A stretch of DNA of 64,000 nucleotides from an uncultured Psychroserpens sp. (GCF_947492715.1 NZ_CANLNS010000004.1:273082-337081), one strand, 5' to 3'; shown: positions 33,481-43,361, counted from the first letter of the stretch. Notes: a model not told the origin generated them from the letters alone. Numbers and translations: made by a program.

Positions 33481-34455
33481 TTATTTGTTTCTCAACTGAG
33501 CAAAATAGTAATATCCACTTGTAGTTAAATCTTTGATATCTAAATGTTTAAATTCATCAGACAAATCTTCTACCTTAAGCATATTGTCACTTAGAACTGA
33601 TTTTTGGTATTTGATTTCAAAATCATTTGCTTCTAATAGCTGTAAATGCGTGGACAAGGGTTCTCGATTTATTAAGTTCACTCCACCAGTAATTATTTTC
33701 CATTCCAATTTACTGAGTGTCCAATGTCCATTCCATAATTTAGTTCTATTCAAACATGTCAAATCAATGGTATGCGACATACAACCACCACTTTTTAACC
33801 ACAGGTTCATAGTTTTGTAATCATAAGGTAAATCGTGCAAATGCTGCAAAACAGTATGAGAAAAAATATAATCTATTGTATTGTTTTCAATAATATCTCT
33901 ACTATTCCAAGGGATTATAGAATGAATATATATATTGTTCAAGTTTTCGGGGTCTAATAATTCCATGCGAATCGCATTAAGTCTTTCCTCTGTTAAACAC
34001 TCTGACAAATATTCTTCGGTTAGAATATTCGAAGGAAAATCCATTTGCATCAAATCGTTGTTTTCGTCTTCATTTATCTGAATTGCCTGAGTCTTATCTC
34101 TATTTTTAAAAAAAATCACCAATTCATCAAAAACCCTAATGTTAGTTTCTATATTCCAAAATTGAGTTTTCTCTAATGCATAATACTTATGTGAGCCAGA
34201 TATTAATGCTGCTAACCCTACACCTAAAGAATCTCCTGGTCCAATTTCTACAACAAATTTTGGTGTTTCGTTGCTAAGTCTAGACCAATTCTTTAGATGT
34301 TTCATCCAAATTCTATAGCAGTATAAACTACTACTACCTGCAACATTATCTTTTCTAAGCAACCTTCTGGCTACTGAAGAATTGGTCAATAATAATTTAT
34401 ATAACAATCTTGCTTTCCCTCTTATAAATCCCCATAATAAATTTATTGTTTTCAT
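33481..34455 (-). CDS. Class I SAM-dependent methyltransferase-like protein
   Basis: 324 residues. SAM-binding motif I is VVEIGPGDSLG (Glu70-Ile-Gly-Pro-Gly), followed by the acidic-loop region ALEKTQFW and a post-motif SHTVLQHLHDLP / LKSGGCMSHTID typical of class I enzymes. The N-terminal 60 residues are basic and partly hydrophobic. The acceptor substrate cannot be inferred; similar proteins occur in polysaccharide or lipid modification loci. It lies between the metal pump adaptor gene (40 bases away) and the HMA lipoprotein gene, an unexpected position in a metal operon. Methyltransferase class is fairly sure, role unknown. Confidence 0.72.
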   Translation of the reverse strand: MKTINLLWGFIRGKARLLYKLLLTNSSVARRLLRKDNVAGSSSLYCYRIWMKHLKNWSRLSNETPKFVVEIGPGDSLGVGLAALISGSHKYYALEKTQFWNIETNIRVFDELVIFFKNRDKTQAIQINEDENNDLMQMDFPSNILTEEYLSECLTEERLNAIRMELLDPENLNNIYIHSIIPWNSRDIIENNTIDYIFSHTVLQHLHDLPYDYKTMNLWLKSGGCMSHTIDLTCLNRTKLWNGHWTLSKLEWKIITGGVNLINREPLSTHLQLLEANDFEIKYQKSVLSDNMLKVEDLSDEFKHLDIKDLTTSGYYYFAQLRNK

Positions 34456-34495
34456 GATATTTATTTGTTTGTTAACTCGCTAATTTTAATCGTAT

Positions 34496-36268
34496 TTACT
34501 CAATAACTTCTTTTACACTGCCACAATTCAACATAGCTTTTCCAAAGTATGGATTTAACACTTTTTCCTCTTTGCTTAGCCAATATGCACCGTTATTATT
34601 ATCTGCCATTGGACAATATTCTACATACACTTTTTCCTTAACACCGAAAAGTTGCACAGCATTTACTAGGTGTGATGATAGATGTTTGAAATGATCCCTT
34701 TGTTCTTTTATATCTGACGTTTTAGAAATAGATGTTGCCGAAGATTGTATTTCTTTTACTAATGACATCCAATGTATATGAGCATTATTCTCTGATAATA
34801 ATTTCATATCCACTTTACTTAAATTGTTTAAAAAACTTGTTGCATTAACTGAAGTTTTTTTTGAATCTTCTTTAACTAAAGCATCTTTTAAATTGATATA
34901 ATCATTGTAAACAACTTTTAATTGTTCTTGAAATTTCTCTGACACTGTCAATCTTTCGTTCATATTAGTATGATCACTTTCTTTTTCTGATCCAATATTA
35001 TCCACTCCTAAATGTCCTTCGTGACCTGTCATTGCTTTACCACCTTCCTTATTCATCATTGATTTTTTGCCTTGTAATTGAGCTGCTGCATCAACCGTAA
35101 ATGTTCCGTTAGTTACGATTTCATTGCCAACAAATAATCCTTCTAAAACTTCATATTCATTACCAATTTGATTGCCTAAAACAACTTCACGCATTTCAAA
35201 AATAGTTTGGCCTGGATTGGTTTTTAAATAGACAATAGAACGCTCACCTGTCCAAAGTACGGCAGACGCTGGAATTGTTATTACCTCATTATTACTACTT
35301 GTAACTCGCTCAATATTTGCTGTTACAAACATTCCTGGTTTAAATACATCGTTTTTATTAATAAGTATCACACGTAATGTTACCGTTCTTGTTTTGGTAT
35401 CTAAAATTGGGTCAATAAAATCTACTTTCCCTTTAAACTCCTTATTAGCATAAGCGTTTGTAGTCACTAAAACTTCTTGTCCCTTTTTAAATAAATTAAT
35501 TTGATTTTCATAGACATCAAAGTTTGCCCAAACTGTATTAAGATTTGCAATTTTAAGCAATGGTTGACCTTGTTTGATGTAGTCGCCTTGTTCTACTAAT
35601 TTTTCCGTAACTGTACCTGAAACGGTTGCATATACTGGAAAGTTTTCTTTCACTTTTTTTGTTTCTTCAATCTGATTGATTTGATTGTCAGAGAGCTTCC
35701 ATAATTTCAATTTATTGCGAACCGCTTTGTATAATGCGGGTTGCGATTCCTTTAAAGATGCTGCTGTAATCAATTCTTGTTGTGCTGCATACAATTCTGG
35801 CGAGTAAATGGTTGCTAATAATTGACCTTTACGAACTTCTTCGCCTGTAAAACCGACATTCAATCGTTCTATTCTACCCGAAAAGTAACTGACTTGTACT
35901 GCGTTTGCTTCTTCATTTTCAGCAATTTTACCTGATAATTTAATCGTGTTGCCATCAACATTTCCTTTGCCTACTATGGATGTTTGAATATTGGCTAATG
36001 CCATCGCATTTTCAGTTAATTTGAATTGGTCTACTAATAAACCATCACTTCCACTTTCGGCAGGAATTAAATCCATCCCACAAATTGGGCAATCACCTGG
36101 TTCTGGTTGCATAATTTGTGGATGCATAGAACACGTCCACATTTGATTGGTTTCTATTGTTTCCGTATGATTGTGCTCTGTTTCTTTATTTGATGAGTTA
36201 CCAAAAAGTATCCACCCTAAAAGTAGCCCTACAGCTAATATTCCTATATAAATGATATATTTTTTCAT
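34496..36268 (-). CDS. CusB-like RND efflux adaptor with metal-binding and DUF3347 domains
   Basis: 590 residues from the ATG at 36268 (a GTG directly before it is less likely). An N-terminal membrane anchor (about 4-22) and a His-containing linker precede a heavy-metal-binding domain at about 43-69 (WTCSMHPQI, CPICGMDLIP). The membrane-fusion adaptor core spans about 75-400 (barrel-sandwich, helical hairpin). The C-terminus from about 445 is a DUF3347 domain ending in YVEYCPMADNNNGAYW and NPYFGKAMLNCG, with Met/Cys/His suited to copper. The adaptor links the RND pump to its outer-membrane channel. It follows the PepSY gene with six bases between, so it is in the same operon though separated from its pump gene by five genes. 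Confidence 0.93.
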   Translation of the reverse strand: MKKYIIYIGILAVGLLLGWILFGNSSNKETEHNHTETIETNQMWTCSMHPQIMQPEPGDCPICGMDLIPAESGSDGLLVDQFKLTENAMALANIQTSIVGKGNVDGNTIKLSGKIAENEEANAVQVSYFSGRIERLNVGFTGEEVRKGQLLATIYSPELYAAQQELITAASLKESQPALYKAVRNKLKLWKLSDNQINQIEETKKVKENFPVYATVSGTVTEKLVEQGDYIKQGQPLLKIANLNTVWANFDVYENQINLFKKGQEVLVTTNAYANKEFKGKVDFIDPILDTKTRTVTLRVILINKNDVFKPGMFVTANIERVTSSNNEVITIPASAVLWTGERSIVYLKTNPGQTIFEMREVVLGNQIGNEYEVLEGLFVGNEIVTNGTFTVDAAAQLQGKKSMMNKEGGKAMTGHEGHLGVDNIGSEKESDHTNMNERLTVSEKFQEQLKVVYNDYINLKDALVKEDSKKTSVNATSFLNNLSKVDMKLLSENNAHIHWMSLVKEIQSSATSISKTSDIKEQRDHFKHLSSHLVNAVQLFGVKEKVYVEYCPMADNNNGAYWLSKEEKVLNPYFGKAMLNCGSVKEVIE

Positions 36269-36274
36269 CACTAA

Positions 36275-36985
36275 TTATTTTTTCTTCTTTTTTAATATTT
36301 TTCTGATTGATGGTGACGATGTGTACCATAGTAAAAAGCCACTCAAAACCGTTATTAAGCCTAACAACGAGAATGCTCTTAAAACTAATGTATTAAAGTT
36401 ATCTCTACCTTCATAATCCATTGTGTGCGTCATCCATAAAAAATCGAACCAACGCCAACTACGATGTCTTACAGTTTGAAATTTTCCATCTTTTACGGAC
36501 ACATAAGCTCTTAATGCTTCGTCAGATTTATAAGAAATCACATAAGCTGGCAATAACTTTTCTCTATACTCGTGGTGCTTTCCAGTCTCATTAATTTGCT
36601 CTACATTTTCAACTACCAAATCGCTTTTCATATAGTTTTTTGCTATATAAAGTGCTTCATCTTTTGTGATGCTATTCTTTGGACTTCCATCAATAGCACT
36701 ATATAATTGTTTTTTATTTACCCAATAGTAAGGTGTATTGTTAATGTCTCTCAATTCAATAGTATTGATGCCATTAGTAACATTGAGTTGTGATGGACTA
36801 ATTAAATTATTGAAAGCTTGTGGTTGATAATCTAAATTCTTGAAATGGTCGCCGTGAATATCATCGATATTTGTCCAACTGAAATACAATCCACTAATTG
36901 TCCAAAACAAAAATTGAATACCCAAAAACAAGCCTAAATATCTATGGGTTTTTCTAATTTTTAATGCTGTATGCCTGTTTACCAT
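36275..36985 (-). CDS. PepSY-domain membrane protein
   Basis: 236 residues. Membrane helices lie at about 15-37 (YLGLFLGIQFLFWTISGLYF) and about 205-225. Between them are two PepSY-like segments (for example TKDEALYIAKNY and VSVKDGKFQTVRHRSWRWFD). The WxWFDFLWMTHTMDY region before the last helix is typical of PepSY-associated TM proteins found next to TonB receptors and metal reductases. Role probably lies in inner-membrane metal or electron handling, not demonstrated. One base separates it from the DUF2911 gene upstream. Confidence 0.85.
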   Translation of the reverse strand: MVNRHTALKIRKTHRYLGLFLGIQFLFWTISGLYFSWTNIDDIHGDHFKNLDYQPQAFNNLISPSQLNVTNGINTIELRDINNTPYYWVNKKQLYSAIDGSPKNSITKDEALYIAKNYMKSDLVVENVEQINETGKHHEYREKLLPAYVISYKSDEALRAYVSVKDGKFQTVRHRSWRWFDFLWMTHTMDYEGRDNFNTLVLRAFSLLGLITVLSGFLLWYTSSPSIRKILKKKKK

Positions 36986-36986
36986 T

Positions 36987-37571
36987 TTATTGATTTATTT
37001 TGAATGGAAAGCTAATTGTCACCTTTTCCCAAGCAAGAGAAATACTTCCCTCTGTTTCACTAATCTTATTTACTTTATATTCTAAATGCTCTGTAATTTT
37101 GTCTGAAATACTTGGTGTCACTTTAAATCGTATCACATCATCATTTACATTATAATCGTCTTTACCGTGTTGATTCCAGTTTTTATTAATCATTATAGTC
37201 CAATCCTCTTTTGAAGGAATCGTGAAAAACCCATATTTTCCTTTTGGAAGCACCTCACCATTTATAATTAAATCTTTATTGGTTTCAATCCACGTTGCCA
37301 TATGTGCTCCAGCTTGCCAGACATTATCATAACCAACTAATCCACCAAAGATGATTCGCCCTCTAACTCCTGGCGATGAATAGTCTATATGAATATGTGC
37401 ATCTCCAATCATTGCCATTGTAGATGTATGTGGGCTTAATGGTTTCTTCTTTGGTGTTTCTTTCTTTTCAACTTTGTGGTGTTGATACTCATCTTTTACC
37501 TCTTTTTTGGATTCGTTTTTACAGGCGAAAAGAAGTGTAATTATCACGGATATTTGTAGTATTTTTTTCAT
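36987..37571 (-). CDS. DUF2911 lipoprotein in the metal operon
   Basis: 194 residues with a lipoprotein signal (Cys17, LLFACKNES), a Lys-rich linker with some His, and a DUF2911 domain from about 55 to the end (GRIIFGGLVGYD, KGKYGFFTIP, GSISLAWEKV). The domain also appears in the exported TPR protein at 8763-9854, where the same landmarks are recognisable. Function is unknown for the family; the copper/metal operon setting suggests a periplasmic or outer-membrane metal-related role. It lies between the PepSY gene and the HMA-MauE gene, each within three bases. Confidence 0.82.
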   Translation of the reverse strand: MKKILQISVIITLLFACKNESKKEVKDEYQHHKVEKKETPKKKPLSPHTSTMAMIGDAHIHIDYSSPGVRGRIIFGGLVGYDNVWQAGAHMATWIETNKDLIINGEVLPKGKYGFFTIPSKEDWTIMINKNWNQHGKDDYNVNDDVIRFKVTPSISDKITEHLEYKVNKISETEGSISLAWEKVTISFPFKINQ

Positions 37572-37573
37572 TC

Positions 37574-38311
37574 TTAAAAGATATTTAATAACATTAATAT
37601 TGCCATTACAATCATTATGGCATTCTCAATAAAAGTAGCTTCTGTCATAGGTAACTTTAAAGCAGTACCTAGACAAGCACATCTGATTGACTTCTTATCT
37701 AATAGTGTTTTTGTAACTCCAACGGTTGTAATGCCTAATACAACTAGAGTGATGATTAAAGCAAGATTAACTTCAAATCGCATTAAAAACATTAATCCTA
37801 AAGCGGTTTCAATAAATGGATAAAACCAACCATAAGCAGGAACACGTTTTGCTAATGGGTCATACATTTTAAATGACTCTGGAAAGCCTTTTAAGTCCAA
37901 CATCTTGAAGAAACTAAAAACAATATAGAATAAACCCATAAAATCGAGCATAAAATCATTCCAAGACCAATTTTTATAGTGAAGTAAAATGCTCGCTGAA
38001 GCGATATAAAAAATAATAAGCAGTAGAGGTTTTAATTGTTGTAACTTGCTTTTTTCTTCTTTCATTGGCATTGTCGACATACCTGAAGATGCAAACACAT
38101 TCTTCTCTTTCTTTTCAGATAAGGTATACTTTTCTGGTAATGCATTTTGTAATATTTCAGTTGAAATATGAGTATTCATTTTCACTTCTGCCTCACCTTT
38201 TTCAAGATTAACAGACACCTCTGATACTTGGTCTATTTCTCTTAAATATTTTTCTACGGAAGCCTTACAGTTATTGCAGGTCATTCCTGTTATATTATAG
38301 GTATGTTTCAT
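37574..38311 (-). CDS. HMA domain fused to MauE/DoxX-like membrane domain
   Basis: 245 residues. Residues 1-65 form a heavy-metal-associated domain with Cys12-Asn-Asn-Cys15 in ITGMTCNNCKASVEKYL. After a linker with Met and Lys come four or five membrane helices (about 92-245) of MauE/DoxX-like type. The membrane part holds a second cysteine pair, RCACLGTALKLP, in a loop before the last helix, as in MauE-type proteins that handle disulfides or electrons. A role in delivering or reducing metal at the inner membrane is inferred. The start ATG overlaps the TolC-like gene stop by one base, so coupling is likely. Confidence 0.85.
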   Translation of the reverse strand: MKHTYNITGMTCNNCKASVEKYLREIDQVSEVSVNLEKGEAEVKMNTHISTEILQNALPEKYTLSEKKEKNVFASSGMSTMPMKEEKSKLQQLKPLLLIIFYIASASILLHYKNWSWNDFMLDFMGLFYIVFSFFKMLDLKGFPESFKMYDPLAKRVPAYGWFYPFIETALGLMFLMRFEVNLALIITLVVLGITTVGVTKTLLDKKSIRCACLGTALKLPMTEATFIENAIMIVMAILMLLNIF

Positions 38312-39549
38312 TATTGCTGTGTTAAATAATTAATAATCGCTGATTGCACATAATAAGTTCTGACTGACTCTATTTGGTTCATTTGAAACTTTAATTGTAG
38401 TTCTTGAATATCCAAAACATCATTAAAATCAATCGTTCCTGTTTCGTAGCTTTTGATTAAGATGTCCTCTGCATCTTTGGCTTGTTTTAAGTTCTTGGTT
38501 TGCGTGGTATAACTTATTCTTGCTGAAATACGTTCATTGATCGCTTTACTTAAAAGCGTTTCCAGCATATTTAATCGTTCCTGTTTTTGAACTGTAATTT
38601 CCTGCTGTTGCAACTCATTTTGCTTGGTTTGAGATTTATATTTTTTATTAAAAATCGGGATTGACACCGAAACCATAGGCATCACAATATCTTTTCCGTT
38701 ATCCGAGAAATTCATATCTGGTCTTTCGGAAACATTGATATAGTCCAAACCAAAACCAATCATTGGACTGCTTTCTTTTTGGTTTAATAATTCTGATTGT
38801 TCTATGGATTGATATAGTTTATCATACTTCAACAATTCAGGATGTAATGCTAAATTTTCAGTAATGATTTCAAAGTCTTCCGAAGGCATCATTAAACTAT
38901 CTACCACAGTAACAGCAACATTATTTTCTCTATTCAAAAGATTATTAAGATTCGTTTGTTCTGCTAAAAACTGTTGACTTAAAACATCTTTTAATTGTTG
39001 CATTTCATTTTGACGCATTTGTAATCGCAACACATCTACAGCTGATGCTTTACCAACTTCAAGCGATGTTAAAGCCAACGTTTCGTAGGTTTCCAAAAGA
39101 TTAATATTCTCGTTTAAAACCTCCTGTTTCGCTTTGTTGGCGTATAAATTATAATAGGATTGTGATACAGAAGCCATCAATTTTCGCTTTGCAATAACAA
39201 TGTCTTCATATTTTGCATCAGCTAATGAACTGATATAGTTTTCTCGTGAAGTAATTGTACCAAACCACGGTAACATTTGTTTAGCCGATACTTTAAATCG
39301 TTGCGCTCCTGTTCGTGTTTCTGGTTCGCTCACAAAGTAACCTACACCAAATGCGGTATTAGGAATGGTATTGACTTCGTTTACCTTTTCGGAAGCTCTT
39401 TTGTATTGCAACTCAAATTTTTGAATTTCTGGATTGTTATTTAATGCAACATCAATAAGCGTTTCTAACTCTTGACTTTGCACAGAAAGAACAAAGCATA
39501 AAGGACAAAGAACAAAGACCGTTCTTATATTCATTTTTATGTGTTTCAT
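38311..39549 (-). CDS. TolC-family outer-membrane channel of the metal RND pump
   Basis: 412 residues with a signal peptide (to about LSVQSQ). The pattern of two repeats of long amphipathic helices and strands is that of outer-membrane efflux (OEP/TolC) proteins, with ALNNNPEI near the start and a matching GNDVLDIQEL-like end region. It is the CusC/CzcC equivalent: a trimeric tunnel through the outer membrane. Its ATG overlaps the stop of the pump gene by four bases (ATGA), a sign of coupled translation with its pump partner. Confidence 0.92.
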   Translation of the reverse strand: MKHIKMNIRTVFVLCPLCFVLSVQSQELETLIDVALNNNPEIQKFELQYKRASEKVNEVNTIPNTAFGVGYFVSEPETRTGAQRFKVSAKQMLPWFGTITSRENYISSLADAKYEDIVIAKRKLMASVSQSYYNLYANKAKQEVLNENINLLETYETLALTSLEVGKASAVDVLRLQMRQNEMQQLKDVLSQQFLAEQTNLNNLLNRENNVAVTVVDSLMMPSEDFEIITENLALHPELLKYDKLYQSIEQSELLNQKESSPMIGFGLDYINVSERPDMNFSDNGKDIVMPMVSVSIPIFNKKYKSQTKQNELQQQEITVQKQERLNMLETLLSKAINERISARISYTTQTKNLKQAKDAEDILIKSYETGTIDFNDVLDIQELQLKFQMNQIESVRTYYVQSAIINYLTQQ

Positions 39550-42500
39550 TTTGTTACTCTTTTAAGTTGAACTTCGGATTTCCAGCTGTATAATACTGGA
39601 ACTACAAATAAGGTTATTAAGGCTATGAGCATTCCACCAAAACTTGGTATTGCCATTGGAATCATAATATCGCTTCCTCGTCCTGTTGAGGTTAGTACTG
39701 GTAACAATGCCAAAATTGTAGTCGCAGTTGTCATTAAACAGGGTCTGATTCGTTTTTCTCCTGCTTCTACTATGGATGCTCTAATTTCCTTTTTGTTCTC
39801 TGGTATATTTCTATCAAAAGTTTGCGTTAAATAGGTTGCCATTACTACACCATCATCTGTTGCAATGCCAAAGAGTGCAATAAACCCAACCCAAACCGCT
39901 ACACTTAAATTAATGGGATGCATCTGAAATAAGTCTCGCATATTTTCGCCCAAGAAATTGAAGTTTAAAAACCAATCTTGACCATAGAGCCATATCATTA
40001 TGAACCCGCCTGAAAACGCTACTGCGATACCTGTAAACACCATTAATGAGGTTGCCACAGAACGGAATTGGAAATACAGTATTAAAAAGATAATTGCCAA
40101 TGCTAATGGCACTACAACAGAAAGCGTTTTTTCTGCTCGTAACTGATTTTCATACGTTCCTGTGAATTCGTAGTTGATACCTTTTGGAACTATTAATTCA
40201 CCAGAATCTATCTTTTCTTGAATCAGTGCTTGTGCATTTTCAACAACGCTTACTTCTGCAAAACCATCCAATTTATCAAACAACACATAACCTACTAAAA
40301 AGGTGTCTTCACTTTTAATGACCTGTGGACCTTGCTCATAACGAATGGTTGCCAATTCGCTTAACGGAACAGGGCTGCCTTTTTCAACTGGCACATAAAT
40401 CTGTTGTAAGTCTGTTGGATTTGCTCTTAATTCTCTTGGGTATCGCACACGAACACCATATCGCTCACGACCTTCGACCGTTTGGGTTAATACCATACCA
40501 CCTACTGCGACTTTTAATACCTCTTGAACATCATGTACAGAAATACCATAACGTGCAATTTTCTCTCTATCAATATCAATTAACAAATAGGGTTTACCTA
40601 CAATACGGTCTGCAAAAACAGCTTCTTTTTTAACACCTTCAGCTTGTTTGAGTATATCTTCCAATTGAACACCAAAGGCTTCAATTTGCTTTAAGTCTTG
40701 ACCTTTTACCTTAATTCCCATAGGTGCTCGCATTCCTGTTTGAAGCATTACCAATCTTGTTTCAATGGGTTGTAGTTTTGGTGCTGACGTAACACCTGGC
40801 AATTTGGTAACTCTTACAATTTCATTCCAAATATCGTCTGGTGATTCAATTTCTGGTCGCCAATTACGATAGTATTCACCATCCTCATCTTCGATTAGTT
40901 GAGACCTTTTAACTGTGCTATAAGCAACATTTTCGGAATTATTAGGATTAGAAATAAAGCGACCATCTTTCAATTCAAACAAACCATCCTTATTTACTTT
41001 ATAGCGTTGTCGTTCTCCATATGCATTCAGCATATATTCTGATTTATACTGAATGATGTTCTCATACATTGATAGAGGTGCTGGGTCTAACGCTGATTCT
41101 GTTCTACCTGCTTTACCAACAACTGTTTCAATTTCTGGAATACTGGCGACAGCCATATCTAATTGTTGTAAAACCCGTTTGTTTTCTTCCACACCAGAAT
41201 GAGGCATTGAGGTTGGCATTAGTAGAAATGAGCCTTCATTTAAGGATGGCATAAACTCTTTGCCTGTGTTCTTCATGATGAAAAACCCTGCAATTACAAT
41301 AGCTGTTGGAACAGATAGAAACAACAATTTATGATCTAAACACCACCTTAAAATATGTGTGTAATATTTGATGAATAATGTAAAAAGGCCTAATAAACCA
41401 AAGCAAATTACACTTACAAAAATGAGATTCCAAAAGATGCTTTTATCAACGCCTAATGGTCGCCAATATTCGGCTAACAGAAATATGATTGCTGATGCTG
41501 AAATAATGATATTGACAAGATTAGCTTGTTTGTCTGATATTTTATTTTGAAGATTTAGAAGTGCTGTAATTCCAAAAGCTATCAAAATCAATCCTAACCA
41601 ATACCCAAAGACTATTGCTACGATTCCTGAAGCTATTAAAACACCATTTAAAATAGTTTTAAAAGTGTTTTTAATGCTTTTCTTTCTGAATAAATAAGCA
41701 GCAAACGGTGGAATTAAAAATAAAGCGACAATAATTGATGCAGTTAACGCAAAGGTTTTTGTAAATGCCAATGGTCTAAATAATTTTCCTTCTGCACCAA
41801 TCATAGTAAATACAGGAATGAAACTAATTATTGTTGTCATTACTGCGGTTACGATTGCGCCAGATACTTCTGCTGTGGCATTATAAACTACTGTATTAAT
41901 GGATTGTGTTCCATCATCTTCATCTAAATGTCTTATAATGTTTTCTGAAAGAATGACACCAACATCGACCATTGTACCAATAGCAATTGCAATACCAGAT
42001 AATGCGACAATGTTTGCATCTACACCAAAGAACTTCATAGCTATAAAAACCATTAAAACCGCAACTGGTAGCAGTCCAGATATAAGTACCGATGCCCGAA
42101 GATTAAACACCATAATGATAATAACCAAAATGGTAATTAGAATTTCTAAAGTTAAGGCTTCATTGAGTGTGCCAAGTGTTTCTTGAATTAATTCTGTTCT
42201 ATCATAAAATGGTACTATTGTGACTTGTGATGTTCTTCCATCTGCCAATACTTTTGAAGGCAATCCTGCACTTAATTCGTTAATTTTCTCTTTTACATTA
42301 TTAATAACTTCCATTGGGTTTGCACCATAACGCGCTACTACAACACCACCTACAACTTCTGCACCTTCTTTATCTAATAAGCCACGTCTTGTTGCAGGGC
42401 CTAAAGAAACTTTTCCAATATCTTTAATTCGTATTGCTGTATAATCTTCGGAAGTAACGACAGCATTTTCAATATCTGCGATAGATTTCACATAACCCAA

Positions 42501-43253
42501 GCCACGAACTAAATATTCTGCATTATTGATTTCAATAGTTTGTGCACCAATGTCTTTATTACTTTCCTTAACTGCTTTTACAATATGATGCAAACCTATA
42601 TTGTATTGACGCATCAATTCTGGATTAACATCTACTTGGTATTCTTGAACATAACCACCAATAGATGCTACTTCTGATACGCCACTCGCAGAGGATAGCG
42701 CATATTTTACATAGTAATCTTGAATACTACGTAATTCTTGTAAATCCCAACCACCAGTAACGTTTCCGTTTTCATCACGTCCTTCAAGCGTGTACCAAAA
42801 TATTTGTCCTAACCCTGTTGCATCAGGACCCAGCGCAGGATTAACACCATCAGGTAATAAACCACTGGGTAATGAGTTTAGTTTTTCGAGAATACGACTT
42901 CTACTCCAATAAAATTCTATGTCCTCTTCAAAAATGATATAGATACTTGAAAAGCCAAACATAGACGAACTACGAATGGTTTTTACACCAGGAATACCTA
43001 ACAAGGATGTTGTTAATGGATAGGTAATTTGGTCTTCTATATCTTGAGGTGAACGACCATCCCATTTGGTAAATACAATTTGTTGGTTTTCACCTATATC
43101 TGGAATAGCATCTACAGCGACAGGATTACTTGGTAAAAATCCTGTATCCCAATTGAAAGGTGCATTTACTGTTCCCCATCCTATGAAAAGGGCGAGTAGA
43201 AGTACTGCAACGAGTTTATTCTCAATAAGAAATTTAATTGCTTTATTAAGCAT
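39546..43253 (-). CDS. CusA/CzcA-type heavy-metal RND efflux pump
   Basis: 1235 residues, against about 1050 for E. coli CusA. The N-terminal helix, the periplasmic porter loops and the second half (GFIALFGIATDDGVVMATYL) match the HME-RND family; the TM4 signature is GIAIAIGTMVDVGVILSENI at 420-439. It exports monovalent or divalent metals (Cu/Ag or Co/Zn/Cd) by proton antiport. An insertion at about 525-632 contains three extra hydrophobic segments after TM6 not found in CusA, and the porter loop contains an extra hydrophilic stretch around 755-800. The ion cannot be fixed by eye; the neighbouring HMBD/DUF3347 adaptor and HMA proteins favour copper or silver. Confidence 0.95.
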   Translation of the reverse strand: MLNKAIKFLIENKLVAVLLLALFIGWGTVNAPFNWDTGFLPSNPVAVDAIPDIGENQQIVFTKWDGRSPQDIEDQITYPLTTSLLGIPGVKTIRSSSMFGFSSIYIIFEEDIEFYWSRSRILEKLNSLPSGLLPDGVNPALGPDATGLGQIFWYTLEGRDENGNVTGGWDLQELRSIQDYYVKYALSSASGVSEVASIGGYVQEYQVDVNPELMRQYNIGLHHIVKAVKESNKDIGAQTIEINNAEYLVRGLGYVKSIADIENAVVTSEDYTAIRIKDIGKVSLGPATRRGLLDKEGAEVVGGVVVARYGANPMEVINNVKEKINELSAGLPSKVLADGRTSQVTIVPFYDRTELIQETLGTLNEALTLEILITILVIIIMVFNLRASVLISGLLPVAVLMVFIAMKFFGVDANIVALSGIAIAIGTMVDVGVILSENIIRHLDEDDGTQSINTVVYNATAEVSGAIVTAVMTTIISFIPVFTMIGAEGKLFRPLAFTKTFALTASIIVALFLIPPFAAYLFRKKSIKNTFKTILNGVLIASGIVAIVFGYWLGLILIAFGITALLNLQNKISDKQANLVNIIISASAIIFLLAEYWRPLGVDKSIFWNLIFVSVICFGLLGLFTLFIKYYTHILRWCLDHKLLFLSVPTAIVIAGFFIMKNTGKEFMPSLNEGSFLLMPTSMPHSGVEENKRVLQQLDMAVASIPEIETVVGKAGRTESALDPAPLSMYENIIQYKSEYMLNAYGERQRYKVNKDGLFELKDGRFISNPNNSENVAYSTVKRSQLIEDEDGEYYRNWRPEIESPDDIWNEIVRVTKLPGVTSAPKLQPIETRLVMLQTGMRAPMGIKVKGQDLKQIEAFGVQLEDILKQAEGVKKEAVFADRIVGKPYLLIDIDREKIARYGISVHDVQEVLKVAVGGMVLTQTVEGRERYGVRVRYPRELRANPTDLQQIYVPVEKGSPVPLSELATIRYEQGPQVIKSEDTFLVGYVLFDKLDGFAEVSVVENAQALIQEKIDSGELIVPKGINYEFTGTYENQLRAEKTLSVVVPLALAIIFLILYFQFRSVATSLMVFTGIAVAFSGGFIMIWLYGQDWFLNFNFLGENMRDLFQMHPINLSVAVWVGFIALFGIATDDGVVMATYLTQTFDRNIPENKKEIRASIVEAGEKRIRPCLMTTATTILALLPVLTSTGRGSDIMIPMAIPSFGGMLIALITLFVVPVLYSWKSEVQLKRVTK

Positions 43254-43282
43254 ATATTTTGATTATTAAACAGTTAGACATT

Positions 43283-43299
43283 GGTGTTCTGAAAACACC
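43283..43299. repeat. Small hairpin between HYC_CC_PP and RND pump genes
   Basis: GGTGTT (43283-43288) pairs with AACACC (43294-43299) across a five-base loop in the 108-base gap. There is no T run, so it may be an mRNA stability element; otherwise I see nothing in this gap. Confidence 0.35.
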
Positions 43300-43361
43300 G
43301 AATACAACAAATTATCCTTATGACATAAAGCCATAGGACAACACAGTCTATTGTTTAAAAA

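Noticed and set aside
41899..42186. Plus-strand ORFs opposite the RND pump and other long genes
   Set aside because: They are antisense to clearly real genes, have no recognisable domains and arise from codon bias of the sense strand.
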